Below, in pieces: positions 10,832-20,013 of a stretch of DNA of 64,000 nucleotides. The stretch comes from Anaerocolumna sp. AGMB13020 (GTDB taxonomy: Bacteria; Bacillota; Clostridia; Lachnospirales; Lachnospiraceae), in the NCBI RefSeq assembly GCF_033100115.1, contig NZ_CP136910.1, forward strand, positions 3,785,001 through 3,849,000, written 5' to 3'. Every line of letters starts with the position of its first letter. Within the stretch, counting starts at the first letter, position 1. The position numbers and the translations under genes are program-made. The notes under the pieces were generated by a model that was not told the DNA's origin, did not search any database, and saw nothing but the letters and a program-made list of their open reading frames with translations.

Positions 10832-12847
10832 ATGGAAATAAATCAGTCGCAGCTTGCGGCAATCAGACACTATACCGGGCCCATGATGGTACTTGCAGGG
10901 CCCGGTTCCGGTAAAACACTGGTAATAACCAGAAGGGTACAGGAGCTAATTGAGCATTATGGAGTGAATCCGGCCAATATTCTGGTTATTACCTTTACAA
11001 AAGCAGCAGCAGAGGAAATGAAGGAAAGGTTCTTTAAACTCACCGGGCATAAGACGCCGGGTATATCTTTTGGAACCTTCCACTCTGTATTCTTTACCAT
11101 ACTTAAGTATGCCTACGGCTATAATGCCTCTAATATTATCAGAGAGGAACAGCGCTATGGCTTTATAAAGGAAATCATACATAACATGTCTCTTGAGGCA
11201 CCGGATGAGAAGGAATTCTCAGAAGAGATCCTCTCAGAAATCAGCCTGGTGAAAGGTGAGAGGCTGAATCTGGAACATTATTATTCTGTAAACTGTTCTG
11301 AAGATAATTTTAAGAAGATCTACCAGGCATATGAGAGTAAACTGGCAGCTTCCAATCTCATAGATTTCGATGATATGCTGGTGTTATGTTTAGAGCTATT
11401 AACGCAGAGACCGGACATTCTAACATTGTGGCAGAATAAATACCAATATATCTTAATTGATGAATTCCAGGACATTAATAAAGTTCAATACGATGTAATC
11501 AGACTTCTGGCGGGGCAATTAAGCAATTTATTTATCGTTGGGGATGATGACCAGGCTATCTATCGTTTCCGTGGTGCAAAACCCGAGATAATGCTTAACT
11601 TTGAAAAAGATTACCCTGCTTGCCGGAGAATAGAGTTAAGATATAATTACCGCTGCGGCAGTAAGATTGTTCAATGTGCCTCGGCACTGATAAAGAATAA
11701 TAACAAAAGGTATGAGAAGGAAATCAAATCCGCTACGGGAAAAGGCGGAGAGGTGGCTATCCGCTCCTTTGAGAACTTAAAAACGCAGAATCTTTCAGTG
11801 GTAGGGGAAATCTTGAAATACAATCAAGAGGGTATTCCCTATTCTCAGATTGCCGTATTGTTCCGAACGAATATTCAACCAAGGGCCCTGGTTGAGAAAA
11901 TGATGGAATACAATATCCCTTTTCACATGAGGGACAGAATACCAAATCTTTATGAACACTGGATAGCTCAGGATATTATCGCTTATATCAAGTTGGCAGC
12001 AGGAGAACTGGAGCGAAGGCATTTTTTGCAGATTGCAAACAGGCCGAACCGTTATATAAGCAGAGAATGTATGAAGGAGCAGCAGATAGATTTCCTGATG
12101 CTTCGTAAGTTCTACGGGGATAAAGACTGGATGTTAGACCGTATCGATAAGCTTGAGTATGATTTGAATCTGATCCGGAATATGAATCCTTATGGAGCAG
12201 TTACTTATATCAGACGGGGTGTGGGGTATGAGGAATTCACTGCTGATTATGCCAGGCTAAGAAATCTTAAGTCCGAAGAATTAATTGAAATATTAGATGA
12301 ATTGGCAGAGAGTGCAAAGAATTATGATACCTTTGACAGCTGGTTTCATCATATGGAAGAGTATAAAGAAGAACTTAAGGTAAAAGCCAGGGAAGCCAGA
12401 GAAAATAATACCGATATGGTAACACTTGCAACCATGCATAGTTCCAAGGGGCTTGAATATAAAGTAGTATTTATCATAGATGCCAATGAAAGCATTACAC
12501 CCTACCGTAAAGCAGTATTAGAAGCAGACATGGAAGAGGAGAGAAGACTTTTTTATGTGGCGGCTACCAGAGCAATGGATTATCTTCATATATATTCCTC
12601 TAAAGAAAGATATAACAAGGAACTCACGATATCCAGATTTGTAGGTGAAATGCTCCTTGACCGTGATACGCTTACGCCAGGAACCCTCGTTGAGCATAAA
12701 ACCTATGGTAAAGGTCAGATTACAGCCAGAGATGCCGGAAAGATCAGCATACACTTTGAAGAAAAAGCGGTTACCAAAACCATGAATTTGGATTACTGTA
12801 TACAAAACAGATTATTATCCATACGTTCAGATTTGGAGAAAGCTTAA
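10832..12847 (+). CDS. UvrD/PcrA-family superfamily 1 DNA helicase
   Basis: The 671-residue ATP-dependent 3'-5' DNA helicase has all SF1A motifs in order: Q-motif NQSQLAAI, Walker A GPGSGKT (residues 22-28), TFTKAAAEEMKER, motif II DEFQDIN, GDDDQAIYRFRGA (motif III), RYNYRC (IV), TMHSSKGLEYKVVF (V) and EERRLFYVAATRA (VI). The C-terminal 50 residues, with GTLVEHKTYGKGQI, match the Tudor-like end of UvrD/PcrA that contacts RNA polymerase. It is shorter than typical PcrA (about 720-750), so it may be a second paralogue rather than the main enzyme. It starts 4 bases after gltX and is probably co-translated with it. Confidence 0.93.
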   Translation: MEINQSQLAAIRHYTGPMMVLAGPGSGKTLVITRRVQELIEHYGVNPANILVITFTKAAAEEMKERFFKLTGHKTPGISFGTFHSVFFTILKYAYGYNASNIIREEQRYGFIKEIIHNMSLEAPDEKEFSEEILSEISLVKGERLNLEHYYSVNCSEDNFKKIYQAYESKLAASNLIDFDDMLVLCLELLTQRPDILTLWQNKYQYILIDEFQDINKVQYDVIRLLAGQLSNLFIVGDDDQAIYRFRGAKPEIMLNFEKDYPACRRIELRYNYRCGSKIVQCASALIKNNNKRYEKEIKSATGKGGEVAIRSFENLKTQNLSVVGEILKYNQEGIPYSQIAVLFRTNIQPRALVEKMMEYNIPFHMRDRIPNLYEHWIAQDIIAYIKLAAGELERRHFLQIANRPNRYISRECMKEQQIDFLMLRKFYGDKDWMLDRIDKLEYDLNLIRNMNPYGAVTYIRRGVGYEEFTADYARLRNLKSEELIEILDELAESAKNYDTFDSWFHHMEEYKEELKVKAREARENNTDMVTLATMHSSKGLEYKVVFIIDANESITPYRKAVLEADMEEERRLFYVAATRAMDYLHIYSSKERYNKELTISRFVGEMLLDRDTLTPGTLVEHKTYGKGQITARDAGKISIHFEEKAVTKTMNLDYCIQNRLLSIRSDLEKA

Positions 12848-13052
12848 GTAAGAAATATGAAATGCAGCTTTATAAAGAATGCCTTACTGTCTCTGGTTAA
12901 GGGGAAACCTCAATTTGGGTTAATGCGGTAGTGTTCAGGTAACTAAAGCATATTTGCTGCTGAAGCAGCTCTTTCTCACGCTGTCTTACATCAATGTAAA
13001 TTGCAGGTATTGGTATTAATTGTATTTGCTCAAGTAGTATCAGAACTAAAAA

Positions 13053-13086
13053 AGCCGCTGCAGGATTGCTTATTCCTGTAGCGGCT
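13053..13086 (-). terminator. Terminator of the DUF1292 gene
   Basis: Arms AGCCGCTGCAGGA (13053-13065) and TCCTGTAGCGGCT (13074-13086) pair with a single wobble. On the minus strand the stem is followed by TTTTTTAG, directly downstream of the stop at 13092. The preceding 12848-13050 holds nothing recognisable. Confidence 0.85.
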
Positions 13087-13091
13087 GTAAT

Positions 13092-13448
13092 TTACTCTTC
13101 TTCGTCCTCTTCATCATCGAACATTTCGTCGAATTCTTCGCTGTCCATTAACTCATCAAAGGCTTCTGAAACAGCTTCGAACTCTTCATCATTTTCAATG
13201 TTGATAAGTTCTATCTCATCGTTATCATGCTCAATGAACTGATACAGGAAGATCTCGCCTTCTTCTTCATCATCATTGTCAGCAGGTACAAGTGCGATAT
13301 AATCCTTTTCTCCAACAGGGAATATACAAAGAACTTCACATTCTAATTCACTGCCGTCATCAAGTGTTAAAGTTACATTCATATGCTCATGCTCATGGTC
13401 ATGATCATGTCCGCAGCCGCAATCATGGCCGTGTACGTGTTCGCTCAT
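13092..13448 (-). CDS. DUF1292 family protein with His-rich N-terminus
   Basis: The 118-residue acidic cytoplasmic protein opens with a histidine/cysteine-rich run (HVHGHDCGCGHDHDHEHEH, residues 4-22) that looks like a metal-binding tag. A DUF1292 core follows (about 24-95), with VTLTLDDGSE, YIALVPAD, EIFLYQF, and NDEEFEAVSEAFDEL. It ends in a 20-residue Asp/Glu tail. DUF1292 (YrzB-like) proteins are common in clostridia and have no established role. GAGAGG precedes the ATG. The metal-binding suggestion rests only on composition. Confidence 0.85.
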   Translation of the reverse strand: MSEHVHGHDCGCGHDHDHEHEHMNVTLTLDDGSELECEVLCIFPVGEKDYIALVPADNDDEEEGEIFLYQFIEHDNDEIELINIENDEEFEAVSEAFDELMDSEEFDEMFDDEEDEEE

Positions 13449-13652
13449 TTAAAATACCTCTCTTTCGATATGCCAGTTCTATTATGGCATAAAATATTAA
13501 TACAAGATCTTAGCCTTAATTCAGGGTGTGGAAAATGCTCCGCGTTTATTCACATCTGGCTCCTTTGCATTACACTTTGACTTTAACAGATAACCTGTTA
13601 AATTGCAAGGTAAAGTTCAGTAAAAATATAGATATATTTTTCTTAAAAGATA

Positions 13653-13680
13653 TTGACAATATATTAAAATAGAATAAAAT
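13653..13680 (+). promoter_or_regulatory. Promoter of the disordered-protein gene
   Basis: TTGACA at 13653-13658 is followed after 16 bases by TAAAAT at 13675-13680. Transcription would start near 13687 and run through the hairpin at 13710-13747 before the GTG at 13775. Confidence 0.55.
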
Positions 13681-13709
13681 AGACAATAGATTTGGCTGGA
13701 GTAAACTAC

Positions 13710-13747
13710 CCGCAAACAGGCTTGCAATAAGGGCGTTTGCGGTTTTT
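13710..13747 (+). terminator. Leader hairpin with T-run, possible attenuator
   Basis: CCGCAAAC (13710-13717) and GTTTGCGG (13735-13742) form a stem followed by TTTTT. It lies between the likely promoter and the gene start only 28 bases downstream, so it would stop most transcripts before the gene unless relieved. No known riboswitch is recognised in the short leader. Confidence 0.55.
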
Positions 13748-13774
13748 GGGTGAGGGAGAGGAGAGAGTTCTAAA

Positions 13775-14503
13775 GTGACCAATGCTAAGGGCAGCAGCAG
13801 ACCGTCAGATAATCAAAATAATAACAGGTACGATCAGAAGATCACAGGCAGGGATACAAGTACTAATAGAGGTGCCGACAAAAGAAATCAACGAAGTTTT
13901 TCAGGAAACGGCACCAGTGAGCGCAGACCTATGAATTCAAACTGGAACAGCAATGGGGCAAAGGAACAGAGAGCTCCGGGTACAGGATATCAGGGAAACC
14001 GGAATAATAATACCACAAAATCTTTCGGGAATTCAAATCGTGAGAATACGACAGGCAGAACCTCAGATGCGCCCAGGAATACGAACCAGTCCAGAAGTTC
14101 CGATAATTCCTTTAGAGGAAAAGATGACGGAAAATTCAATAATGCCAAAAGAACTTACAGACCCTACAGCAGAGAAAATTCTCGTCCTGGGTACGGTTTT
14201 AACAAGGACGAGGAGGAAGAAAATGAGAAAAGGTTTGGGAAGACTAAACACCAACGCGGAGATGTAAAAGGAAGGGATTCTCAAAACAAAGAGAAAGAAC
14301 CTCAGCCGGATAAGCTAGAGACTTCCAAACGCCTTGAAAAGGAAAAAAAGGTCCTGGAGAGAAAGAATCAGGAAATGGAGAATGAAAAACAGAATAAACC
14401 CTCCATGAAAAAAAGAAGAACCGGTAATATAAATTGGACAAAAGGCTATACAACAGGTCTTTACGGAGATGATGATGAAGAGGACTATACAGAATACTTC
14501 TAA
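13775..14503 (+). CDS. Low-complexity basic, disordered protein
   Basis: I do not recognise a family. The 242 residues are rich in Asn, Arg, Ser, Gly and Lys with no hydrophobic core, no signal peptide and no membrane segment. The first 140 residues are an Asn/Arg/Ser/Gly mix with RGG-like and YRPYSR stretches, the middle (about 145-200) is highly charged and coiled-coil-like (ETSKRLEKEKKVLERKNQEMENEKQ), and the end has NWTKGYTTGLYGDDDEEDYTEYF. The composition suggests nucleic-acid binding or a scaffold, which is inference. The start is GTG with GGGAGAGGAGAG upstream. It is monocistronic with its own terminator. Confidence 0.65.
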   Translation: MTNAKGSSRPSDNQNNNRYDQKITGRDTSTNRGADKRNQRSFSGNGTSERRPMNSNWNSNGAKEQRAPGTGYQGNRNNNTTKSFGNSNRENTTGRTSDAPRNTNQSRSSDNSFRGKDDGKFNNAKRTYRPYSRENSRPGYGFNKDEEEENEKRFGKTKHQRGDVKGRDSQNKEKEPQPDKLETSKRLEKEKKVLERKNQEMENEKQNKPSMKKRRTGNINWTKGYTTGLYGDDDEEDYTEYF

Positions 14504-14569
14504 TTCGCGAGGCCGCCAGAGATACAATATCTCTGTCAACTGATAGCCCAAATGAATAAACCTACCTTA

Positions 14570-14608
14570 AAAAGCATCTTTGCAGATTTATTTAAGAAGA
14601 TGCTTTTC
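14570..14608 (+). terminator. Terminator after the disordered-protein gene
   Basis: AAAGCATCTT (14571-14580) pairs with AAGATGCTTT (14597-14606), continuing into TTTTCG. It separates this gene from the nuclease-helicase gene. Confidence 0.75.
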
Positions 14609-14658
14609 GTATTTTATAGTTTAAACTTTAACTGTCAGGTGTGGATTGAGAGGTATAA

Positions 14659-17022
14659 ATGAGTAATACGGTAGAAACCATTAAAATATCAGTCAGAAAC
14701 CTTGTGGAATTTATTATGCGTTCAGGGGATCTGGATAACCGGACCGGCGGAAGAAAAGAAGCAGAAGCCATGCAGGAGGGAAGCAGGATTCACCGGAAAA
14801 TACAAAAACAGATGGGAAGCAACTATACTGCAGAAGTACCCCTTAGTATAACTCTTGATATAAGCCTGGAAGAAATCTCTTTCCAGCTTGTTGTCGAAGG
14901 GCGGGCAGACGGTATTCTAAAAGAAGAGTCTGAAATCGTAATAGATGAGATAAAAGGGATGTATATAGACTTAAGCTATCTGGAAGAGCCGATATCCGTT
15001 CATCGGGCACAGGCTATGTGTTATGCCTATATCTATGCTCAGCAGAACAGTTTGGAGAGCATCGGCATATGCATGACTTACTGTAATCTGGATACCGAGG
15101 AGAAGAAATACTTTAAAGAGACCATTGTTTTTACAGAATTAAGTGCCTGGTTCGAGAAACTCACAGGTGAATACATTAAATGGGCTTATTGGCAGATTAA
15201 GTGGAATCATAAAAGAAATGACAGCATCAAGGAATTGGAGTTTCCATTTACTTATAGAGATGGACAAAAGAAGTTGGTATCAGACGTATATGTGACCCTC
15301 CTTCGAAGTAAGAGACTCTTTATAGAAGCACCTACCGGTGTGGGTAAGACCATATCTACTGTATTTCCTGCCATAAAAGCAATGGGAGAGGGGTTGGGGC
15401 AGAAGCTGTTTTATCTGACGGCGAAGACCATAACCAGAACCGTTGCAGAAGAGACGAAACAGCTGTTGACAGAGAAGGGGCTCTTATTAAAGGCTGTCAC
15501 CATAACTGCCAAGGATAAGATCTGTATATTTGATAAAGCAGACTGTAATCCGGTTAGTTGTCCCAGAGCCAAAGGACATTTCGACAGAGTAAATGACGCA
15601 GTTTATGATATGCTGGTCTCTGAGGATGATATATCAAGGGAAAAGCTGCTTCATTATGCCGAAAAGCATCAGGTATGCCCTTTTGAAATGAGTTTAGATA
15701 CAACCACCTGGTCAGATATGATTATCTGTGATTATAATTATGTATTTGATCCCAATGTATATCTGAAACGCTTTTTTCAGAACGATAAAAAGAATGATTA
15801 TATCATTCTCATAGATGAAGCCCATAACCTGGTGGACAGAGCCAGAGAAATGTATAGCGCCCAGCTTTACAAAGAAGAATTTCTTCAGGTTAAAAGACTT
15901 ATAAAAGGAAAAGATAAGGCACTGGAAAAGGCACTTGATACCTGCAACAGTGATTTATTGAAGCTTAAGCGGGAATGCGATGATTTGAAAGAATGGGAAA
16001 ACATATCTGATTTTGTAATACATCTGATGCATCTTATGAGCAAATATGAGGACTTTCTTGCAGAACATAAAGAATTTGACGGAAAGGAGGAAGTGCTCCT
16101 GACTTATATGAACATCCGTCATTTCATAAATATATATGATGTCTATAATGAAAAGTATATTACTTATACCGATTATAATGAGCAGGGGGACTTTCGCATA
16201 AAGCTGTTATGTCTGGATCCTTCCGACAATCTAAGTGTAAGGCTTGACAAAGTAAGAAGTGCAGTGTTTTTTTCTGCTACTTTTCTTCCTATCAGGTATT
16301 ATAAAGAACAGCTGGGCGGAAGGGAAGAGGATTATGCCGTATACGCGCCGTCACCTTTTCAGATGGAGAACCGGCTGGTTGCTGTGGGAATGGATGTCAG
16401 TACAAAATATACAAGACGAAATGAAAAGGAATATCTTAAGATAATTCAATATATCAAAGACTTTACGGATAGCAGGCAGGGGAATTATATGGTCTTTTTC
16501 CCGTCTTATCAGATGCTGTTTCAGGTGGAGGAGCTTTCCAAAGGTATTCTTGATAATGTAATAGTACAAGGAACCTCTATGACAGAAGAAGAAAAGGAAA
16601 CCTTCTTAAATGATTTTAGTCTGAATCCGGACATTTCCAGAATCGCCTTTTGTGTTATGGGAGGTGTATTCAGTGAAGGGATCGATCTGAAGCATGACCG
16701 TTTAATCGGTGCGGTGATTGTAGGCGCGGGACTTCCCATGGTAAGCGGTGAGAAGGAGCTGTTCCGAAAATATTACCAGGAGACGAAAAACAGCGGATTT
16801 GAATATGCATATCTGTATCAGGGAATGAATAAAGTGCTTCAGTCTGCAGGCAGGGTCATCAGAACCACGGAGGATAAGGGAGCAATCCTGTTATTGGAGG
16901 AACGTTTTCTGGACAACCGTTATCAGGAATTGTTTCCAAGAGAATGGTTCCCTTATCAGGTGGTTAAAAAAGATGAAATCAAAGAGGTTATGTTGAAATT
17001 CTGGCAAAGCCATGGATTATAA
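14659..17022 (+). CDS. PD-(D/E)XK nuclease fused to Rad3/XPD-type Fe-S helicase
   Basis: The 787-residue protein joins two modules. Residues about 10-180 look like a Cas4/RecB-type nuclease: GRADG (Asp84), then DEIKG (Asp96, Lys99), then a Q motif at Gln118 (HRAQAMCYAY). Residues about 198-787 are a DinG/XPD superfamily 2 helicase with RDGQKKL, Walker A APTGVGKT (224-231), DEAH (386-389) and the C-terminal VIRTTEDKGAILLLEER. Cys289, Cys296, Cys301 and Cys340 lie where XPD enzymes hold a 4Fe-4S cluster. It probably acts in DNA repair, unwinding and trimming. It starts after an AT-rich leader with GAGAGGT upstream and has no co-transcribed partner. Confidence 0.88.
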   Translation: MSNTVETIKISVRNLVEFIMRSGDLDNRTGGRKEAEAMQEGSRIHRKIQKQMGSNYTAEVPLSITLDISLEEISFQLVVEGRADGILKEESEIVIDEIKGMYIDLSYLEEPISVHRAQAMCYAYIYAQQNSLESIGICMTYCNLDTEEKKYFKETIVFTELSAWFEKLTGEYIKWAYWQIKWNHKRNDSIKELEFPFTYRDGQKKLVSDVYVTLLRSKRLFIEAPTGVGKTISTVFPAIKAMGEGLGQKLFYLTAKTITRTVAEETKQLLTEKGLLLKAVTITAKDKICIFDKADCNPVSCPRAKGHFDRVNDAVYDMLVSEDDISREKLLHYAEKHQVCPFEMSLDTTTWSDMIICDYNYVFDPNVYLKRFFQNDKKNDYIILIDEAHNLVDRAREMYSAQLYKEEFLQVKRLIKGKDKALEKALDTCNSDLLKLKRECDDLKEWENISDFVIHLMHLMSKYEDFLAEHKEFDGKEEVLLTYMNIRHFINIYDVYNEKYITYTDYNEQGDFRIKLLCLDPSDNLSVRLDKVRSAVFFSATFLPIRYYKEQLGGREEDYAVYAPSPFQMENRLVAVGMDVSTKYTRRNEKEYLKIIQYIKDFTDSRQGNYMVFFPSYQMLFQVEELSKGILDNVIVQGTSMTEEEKETFLNDFSLNPDISRIAFCVMGGVFSEGIDLKHDRLIGAVIVGAGLPMVSGEKELFRKYYQETKNSGFEYAYLYQGMNKVLQSAGRVIRTTEDKGAILLLEERFLDNRYQELFPREWFPYQVVKKDEIKEVMLKFWQSHGL

Positions 17023-17032
17023 AATTGAATGA

Positions 17033-17905
17033 TCAGAAACGCAGAGAGCTGCTATAGGAACGTCGGCGGTGGTTCTCCAGAAAAATTTCCCCTTTATGAT
17101 CGTCATAGATTCTGTTAAGCAGATGATAGCAAAGCCCTCCTGCTAAACCTCCCAGCAGTCCATACAATACATCCTCAAGATCCCCTTTTCCAAGCAGCAG
17201 TACACGCTGAAGAATTTCTGCCGCTACAGGAAATAATAACAGTAAGGCAAAACGGACAAGCCTGGTGTTTCGTCTTGCTGTCAGAACAATAAAAAACCCA
17301 TAAGGAAGATATACCAGGATTTTGTCTGCCAGGAAGGAGAAAATCTGGGAAAGGGTAAGTTCCTTGTCCAAAAAATCAGTAATAAACCCCGCAAGAGTGA
17401 GGAAGGGCACAAAATTTACGGCTTTTAAGTCAGACTGGTAACTGCTGTCAGTATTGTTAAGGAAAAGCCAGAAGCAAAGAAAAACGGAATATAAAAGAAG
17501 GAATACAATACTGCTTCCAATAAAGTAGCCTCTAAAGTTGGTAAAGCGGGTACTTTCATCCATTAAATTTCGAAAGATACAATAAAGGACGCATATTCCC
17601 CAATGAATGGCAGGAAAGAGGAACAGCAGGGGGGAAAAGGTAATAAAGTCGGAACCATTACCTGTATGAAGAAGAAATAAAACAATTCCCCAAATCAATA
17701 CATGGAGGAGCTGATAGCTAAAACACGCCTCAAATTGATAGCTAAGTGATAAAACCACATGGGTGATGATTAGAGCCATCAAACCGGTAATAATAAAGGT
17801 AGCAGGTGAGTGTTTGAAAAAGTAATAAGCTGCAAATTCAAGAACAATGGTAAGTATACTGAATAGAATAACGGCGGTAGTGGTATGTGATGTACTTTTA
17901 GGCAT
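17033..17905 (-). CDS. VanZ-like family membrane protein
   Basis: The 290-residue protein has about eight hydrophobic segments. The C-terminal half fits VanZ-like proteins: VNFVPF at about residue 166, a pair of segments with YLPYGFFIVL, then the PVAAEILQR helix and D.EDVLYGLLGGLAGG. The N-terminal half carries extra membrane segments not found in short VanZ proteins. VanZ itself gives low-level teicoplanin resistance; most relatives have no known role. I chose ATG 17905 with AAGGTG about 6 bases upstream; a GTG three codons earlier overlaps that site. It converges on the helicase gene with only 10 bases between stops. Confidence 0.75.
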   Translation of the reverse strand: MPKSTSHTTTAVILFSILTIVLEFAAYYFFKHSPATFIITGLMALIITHVVLSLSYQFEACFSYQLLHVLIWGIVLFLLHTGNGSDFITFSPLLFLFPAIHWGICVLYCIFRNLMDESTRFTNFRGYFIGSSIVFLLLYSVFLCFWLFLNNTDSSYQSDLKAVNFVPFLTLAGFITDFLDKELTLSQIFSFLADKILVYLPYGFFIVLTARRNTRLVRFALLLLFPVAAEILQRVLLLGKGDLEDVLYGLLGGLAGGLCYHLLNRIYDDHKGEIFLENHRRRSYSSSLRF

Positions 17906-18039
17906 ATCAGGCACCTTCTTTCTGCTTTCGTATGTTTATAAGAACCTATTGTTATATAAGTTGATCTTAATAGCCCTTACATTAAGATAACCTTGATAAT
18001 TTGAAATCTTTCAGGGGCTTATTAAGTTCAATTGATATA

Positions 18040-18960
18040 TTACTGTAAAAGTTGCAATTCATTATGTTGACATATTATTTTATATTCCTTCATATCGCCG
18101 GGGCATTCCCCGTCTACATGAATTACCTCTGGGCGTGACAGCCTGACTGCTAACTCCCGGCAATGAAAGGTTTCAACACCTTTAAAGCGGGTATGTTTAC
18201 CAAATAACAGGGTGGGCAGCAGGAAGAATATTAGCAGCTTTGAGAGGCCGTGGACCATGCAAATAGAGAGTAGTCCGTCATTAGGGTCTGCGTCCGGGGC
18301 CATTTTCATACCTCCGCCCTCATATTTTTGAATCATAGTGGTAATCAGCAGTATCCGGTGATATTCGGTAAAAGCTCCTCCATCGGCAGAGACCTCTCCG
18401 TTCATAAAAGGTTTTGCAAATATCTGTTTTATTGCTAACAGTATGTATGTTAACTTCCCAAGTTTTAAATGATTCAGAAAAGTTTTTAAGGAACTTTTTA
18501 AGGCTTCCTGGCACACGGATGCATCATAACCGGCACCTGAACTTATCAAAAATCTGGTCTCTTTCTTATCCGAACCTGTTATGACTCCGACATCCATAAG
18601 ACGTACCTGTCTGCACTGAAGGATGTTATTAAGATTGAGGAGCGGATCCTTTGATAAGCCTAAACTTCTGCCCAGGTCATTGCTGGAACCGGCTGGGATA
18701 TAGCCTATATTCACTTTATCCAAGTCAGGTATGCCGTTAATTACTTCATTTATAGTACCGTCGCCTCCGACGATTATAAGTTTGACAGGTTCTGTGCTGG
18801 CTTGACATATTTGTTCGGCCAATTGGCGGCCATGGCCGAAATGTGTTGTTAAATAACTTTTATAAGGAACGGATTGTCTGTCCAGCTCTCCTTTTATCCG
18901 ATGCCAGGTATGTATCCCTTTACCGGTACATGAGCTTGGATTGATAATGATATGATACAT
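18040..18960 (-). CDS. Diacylglycerol kinase-family lipid kinase (DgkB/YegS type)
   Basis: The 306-residue soluble kinase begins with INPSSCTGKG, the nucleotide-binding start of the DAGK catalytic domain, and has GGDGTINEVING at about 65-76 and PAGSSNDLGRSLG at about 91-103, the hallmark motifs of the family. The C-terminal beta domain includes GGGMKMAPDADPNDGLL and VHVDGE-like VIHVDGECPG. It phosphorylates diacylglycerol or a similar lipid with ATP to return it to phospholipid synthesis; the exact substrate cannot be told. AAGAGGA precedes the ATG. It stands alone upstream of the VanZ-like gene on the same strand. Confidence 0.9.
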   Translation of the reverse strand: MYHIIINPSSCTGKGIHTWHRIKGELDRQSVPYKSYLTTHFGHGRQLAEQICQASTEPVKLIIVGGDGTINEVINGIPDLDKVNIGYIPAGSSNDLGRSLGLSKDPLLNLNNILQCRQVRLMDVGVITGSDKKETRFLISSGAGYDASVCQEALKSSLKTFLNHLKLGKLTYILLAIKQIFAKPFMNGEVSADGGAFTEYHRILLITTMIQKYEGGGMKMAPDADPNDGLLSICMVHGLSKLLIFFLLPTLLFGKHTRFKGVETFHCRELAVRLSRPEVIHVDGECPGDMKEYKIICQHNELQLLQ

Positions 18961-19229
18961 GGCGTCCTCTTTCTATTTTATAAGCTGATAATTCGTATTT
19001 TCTTCAACGTATAAAAAAAGCAGACCACATTGAAGCTTATATTATAGTTTGCAAAGAAAATAAGTCAACTTATATTACCTTTAAATCTATGTAAATTCTA
19101 ACTAAGATTAATTGCAAAGTCAACTAGATTAACAGAACTTATACAGAGATTCCTGTTATTGTTATAATCCCGTAAAATGCTAAAAAAAGATTATTACAGA
19201 TGCCACTCAAAACATATGACAAATGTAAC

Positions 19230-19308
19230 TTGAGTGTTCCTGGGTTTTTCAGTATGATAATACCATAGATGTTGCACAGAAAAGTTGCACGATGCAGCAA
19301 AAGCTGCA
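19230..19308 (+). promoter_or_regulatory. Promoter and leader hairpin of the LiaF-like/DUF4097 operon
   Basis: TTGAGT (19230-19235), a 17-base spacer and TATGAT (19253-19258) form a good promoter. The leader has a direct repeat GTTGCAC and a small hairpin TGCAGC-AAAA-GCTGCA (19293-19308) about 10 bases before the ribosome binding site. The rest of 18961-19229 holds no gene; another TATAAT at 19163-19168 lacks a clear -35. Confidence 0.55.
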
Positions 19309-19332
19309 GAATGAATGAAGGAGGATTTGATT

Positions 19333-20013
19333 ATGAAGATAACACCATCGAATTTTATATGGGGGCTTATTTTTATTATACTTGGAGTTGGTTTTGGTGG
19401 AGATGCAATGGGATTATGGGATTTTAACCTGTTCTTTTCAGGCTGGTGGACATTGTTTATTATTATCCCTTGTGCCGTAAGTATCTTTCAGAACGGTATC
19501 GGAACCGGAAATGCAGTAGGGCTTATAATCGGTTTGCTGCTCTTACTGGGACAGCAGGATATCCTGGATTTTGATGTAGTTGGAAAACTAATCGTACCTA
19601 TTGTTTTTGTATTAATCGGACTTAGTATTATTTTTAAGAATACATTACGCGGTAAAAGAGATGAATTCCGAAATGTAAAGTTTCAGGGAGGCTCTAATCA
19701 GCATTCTGCCATATTTGCTGGAAATGAGTATCACGTGCGTGGTGAGAAATTTATGGGAACCAGTATCAATGCCATATTTGGCGGAGTAGAGCTGGACTTA
19801 AGAGATGCTATCATTGAAGAGGATATCGTAATAAACGCAACAACTGCTTTTGGTGGAATTGATATAACAGTACCTTCCAATGTAAATGTTAAGGTATCTA
19901 ACGTTCCGATCTTTGGAGGAGTGAGCAACAAAGCGAGTAAAACCTTTAATGAGTCACAGCCGACGATCTATATTAACTCTACCTGTATGTTTGGAGGGAT
20001 TGACATTAAATGA
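19333..20013 (+). CDS. LiaF-like membrane protein (DUF5668 N-terminus, LiaF-type C-terminus)
   Basis: The 226-residue protein has three to four membrane segments in residues about 5-110 and a beta-helical C-terminal domain with SINAIFGGVELDLRDA, TTAFGGIDITVPSNV and CMFGGIDIK, the repeating FGG pattern of LiaF-type cell-wall-stress proteins. LiaF inhibits the LiaRS two-component system in Bacillus, but no LiaRS pair is next to this gene, so the role is open. I chose ATG 19333 because GAAGGAGG lies 8 bases before it; an earlier ATG at 19315 overlaps that site. Its stop overlaps the next start (ATGA). Confidence 0.82.
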   Translation: MKITPSNFIWGLIFIILGVGFGGDAMGLWDFNLFFSGWWTLFIIIPCAVSIFQNGIGTGNAVGLIIGLLLLLGQQDILDFDVVGKLIVPIVFVLIGLSIIFKNTLRGKRDEFRNVKFQGGSNQHSAIFAGNEYHVRGEKFMGTSINAIFGGVELDLRDAIIEEDIVINATTAFGGIDITVPSNVNVKVSNVPIFGGVSNKASKTFNESQPTIYINSTCMFGGIDIK

